DNA of 7,291 bases from Deltaproteobacteria bacterium (lineage in GTDB: Bacteria > Desulfobacterota > Desulfarculia > Adiutricales > Adiutricaceae). The notes beneath the pieces are model-generated. The model was not told where the DNA came from, did no database searches, and saw only the letters and a list, made by a program, of their open reading frames with translations. The position numbers and the translations under genes are program-made. The DNA lies in the NCBI GenBank assembly GCA_031279155.1, contig JAITJB010000261.1:1-7291 (forward strand), in the 5' to 3' direction. Shown one piece after another: positions 5,750 through 7,291 of this stretch (the stretch's first letter is position 1; each line of letters begins with the position of its first letter).

Positions 5750-7291
5750 AGTCCATTGCCCCAAAGCCTTCAAGAAAATTTGGTCAAAGAGGCAGCCACC
5801 AAAAATTTTGGCTATCCGCTGGCGGCTCTGGTCGGACAAGAGGAGATGTTTGCGGCTTTGATCTTTTTAGCCGTCGATCCCAATATCGGCGGCGTCTTGT
5901 TGATGGGAGAAAAAGGCACGGCCAAATCCACGGCGGCTCGGGCCCTAGCTGAAGTAACGCCTCCATTTTTAGCTCGCGACTGCCCCTTTAACTGCCGGGC
6001 CGATCAAGTTGAAAACTGGTGTGACTCATGCCGCCGTAGTCCCGGCCCCTTTAAGATGGTCAGCCCGCCCCTTAAGACCGTGCCCTTGGGCGTAACCGAA
6101 GAGAGGCTCTTGGGCGGTCTCGATTGGGAGAAGACGGCAAAGGGCGGAAAACCCGTAGTTAGGCCTGGACTATTAGGGGCAGCCAATAACGGCCTCATCT
6201 ATATCGATGAGGTCAACTTATTAGAGCCATCTTTGGCTCACTTAATGTTAGACGCCGTTTCCAGCCGAAAGGTAAGAGTAGAAAGAGATAGTTTCTCCCT
6301 CTACCACCCCTCCAATGTGGCCATGCTGGGCTCCATGAACCCCGAGGAAGGCCCCTTGGGGCCGCAATTGGCCGATAGATTTGCTTTAACCGTAAGACTA
6401 GCTAGCGAAAAAGATCCCCTCATTCGCGCTGAAATAATCCGGCGCCGCCTGGAATACGAGCAAAATCCTAAAGCCTTTGTCGAAAAGTACCAAAGCCAAA
6501 GCCTAAATCTTACTGAGAGAATTTCGCGGGCCAGATTAATATTACCCTCCCTAAGCCTAAGCTCAGGCGCTCGCATAGAAGCCTCGCGTTTAGCCTTAGT
6601 AGCTAGGGCGGCTGGCCACCGAGCTGAACTTGCTCTCAGCCGGGCGGCCTTAGCCGCTTGCGCCTGGGAACTGGCCGGCTCGCAAGAGGCCGGAGATCTT
6701 CGTAAAAGCCCCATAGGCGAGGGTTTGGCCCTCCAGGTGGAAGCAATGTGGATTGACCGCGTCCAAGATTTTATCATCCCACAAAGGCGCCGCTCTATCC
6801 CGCCAAGTAGGGTAGCGATTAAGGTAACGCGCGTAAAGACTAGCGAGCGAGCAAGCGAACAAGTTCAAACGCCATACGTCTATAGTTCCGAAGAAAAGCC
6901 CGCCGAGTTCTTAAGTAGCGGCTTAAATGAGGACGGCCAGATGCCCATGACCCTCTTTGAGGCCGCCCAAGGCTATGATATCGTAACCCCTAAGATGCCC
7001 ACTGAGGGCGGGGCCAAAGATAAGAGCGGTCGCCGGGGCTATCGGGAGACCCTTAAGGCCAGAGGCCGGGCCTACCGAACTACAGCTAGGCGCTTAGGCC
7101 GACCGCTTTCGCTGGCCGCCACCTTAAGGGCCGCCGCTCCCTACCAAAGCCTAAGGCGCCAGCGCTTGGAGGACGAAAAAAACAATGATGATCTCATTTT
7201 GCGAGCAGCCGACTTTCGGGAGAAAGTCTACCGGCTAAAAACCGGGCGCCTGGTCATCTTTGTGGTCGATTCTTCCGGCTCCATCGGCACC
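5747..7291 (+). CDS. Fused ChlI/ChlD-type metal-chelatase subunit (AAA+ and VWA), 3' partial
   Basis: The frame is open from the ATG at 5747 to the window edge (515 codons, no stop). Residues 20-345 form an AAA+ ATPase of the BchI/ChlI class: Walker A GEKGTAKS (54-61), LGVTEERLLGGLDWEKT (114-130), Walker B GLIYIDEVNLLEP (149-161), GSMNPEEGPLGPQLADRF (195-212), and the block IRAEIIRRRLEYEQNP (226-241). A linker follows (about 346-490), then a von Willebrand A domain whose MIDAS signature DSSGS (D508, S510, S512) is cut off just after. Such I-D fusions power insertion of Mg or Co into tetrapyrroles together with a large BchH/CobN-type catalytic subunit, which is not in the window. Four cysteines (79, 83, 92, 95; C-x3-C-x8-C-x2-C) between Walker A and the LGVTEER block could bind zinc or a metal cluster; I recall similar inserts in some anaerobe homologues. 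The metal is not deducible. Gene order places it last of at least four co-transcribed genes. Confidence 0.9.
   Translation, partial: MSPLPQSLQENLVKEAATKNFGYPLAALVGQEEMFAALIFLAVDPNIGGVLLMGEKGTAKSTAARALAEVTPPFLARDCPFNCRADQVENWCDSCRRSPGPFKMVSPPLKTVPLGVTEERLLGGLDWEKTAKGGKPVVRPGLLGAANNGLIYIDEVNLLEPSLAHLMLDAVSSRKVRVERDSFSLYHPSNVAMLGSMNPEEGPLGPQLADRFALTVRLASEKDPLIRAEIIRRRLEYEQNPKAFVEKYQSQSLNLTERISRARLILPSLSLSSGARIEASRLALVARAAGHRAELALSRAALAACAWELAGSQEAGDLRKSPIGEGLALQVEAMWIDRVQDFIIPQRRRSIPPSRVAIKVTRVKTSERASEQVQTPYVYSSEEKPAEFLSSGLNEDGQMPMTLFEAAQGYDIVTPKMPTEGGAKDKSGRRGYRETLKARGRAYRTTARRLGRPLSLAATLRAAAPYQSLRRQRLEDEKNNDDLILRAADFREKVYRLKTGRLVIFVVDSSGSIGT

Overview
The window reads as a bacterial chromosome fragment: an AT-rich, non-coding head of about 550 bases, then four tightly packed genes, all on the + strand. 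The fourth gene runs off the right edge. Composition is mixed (roughly half GC in the genes, clearly lower in the first 400 bases), with heavy use of the leucine codon TTA. The full-length UvrB and bacterial-type RecJ, together with a fused ChlI/ChlD-type chelatase subunit carrying a four-cysteine insert, suggest an anaerobic Gram-negative lineage. A Desulfobacterota (deltaproteobacterial) relative is my best guess, but only a low-confidence one, because there is no rRNA or other taxonomic marker.

Layout: positions 1-547 hold no convincing gene but are rich in dyad symmetry. There is a 38-bp near-perfect palindrome (122-159), a perfect 21-bp palindrome (222-242) and a related weaker one (289-314) sharing a TTTTGG...CCAAAA core, and a good sigma70-like promoter (420-448) whose -10 box sits at the centre of another inverted repeat. 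From 548 come uvrB (nucleotide excision repair damage-recognition helicase), recJ (single-strand 5'-3' exonuclease), a TPR plus glycosyltransferase-like protein with two low-complexity linkers, and a partial AAA+/VWA metal-chelatase subunit.

The genes abut or overlap: 0 bp between uvrB and recJ, a 23-bp overlap between recJ and the third gene, and 26 bp before the chelatase gene. The set is therefore probably one operon driven from the promoter near 420. The two repair genes make functional sense together. The glycosyltransferase-like gene and the chelatase have no evident link to DNA repair and look like passengers of the transcription unit, or a less obvious association. The most unusual items are the palindrome-rich leader and the third gene, which looks like a GT4-type glycosyltransferase that has lost several signature residues and carries two different in-frame tandem repeats. 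I see no CRISPR array, tRNA, rRNA, insertion sequence or defence system, and no clear evidence of a wholly new system.
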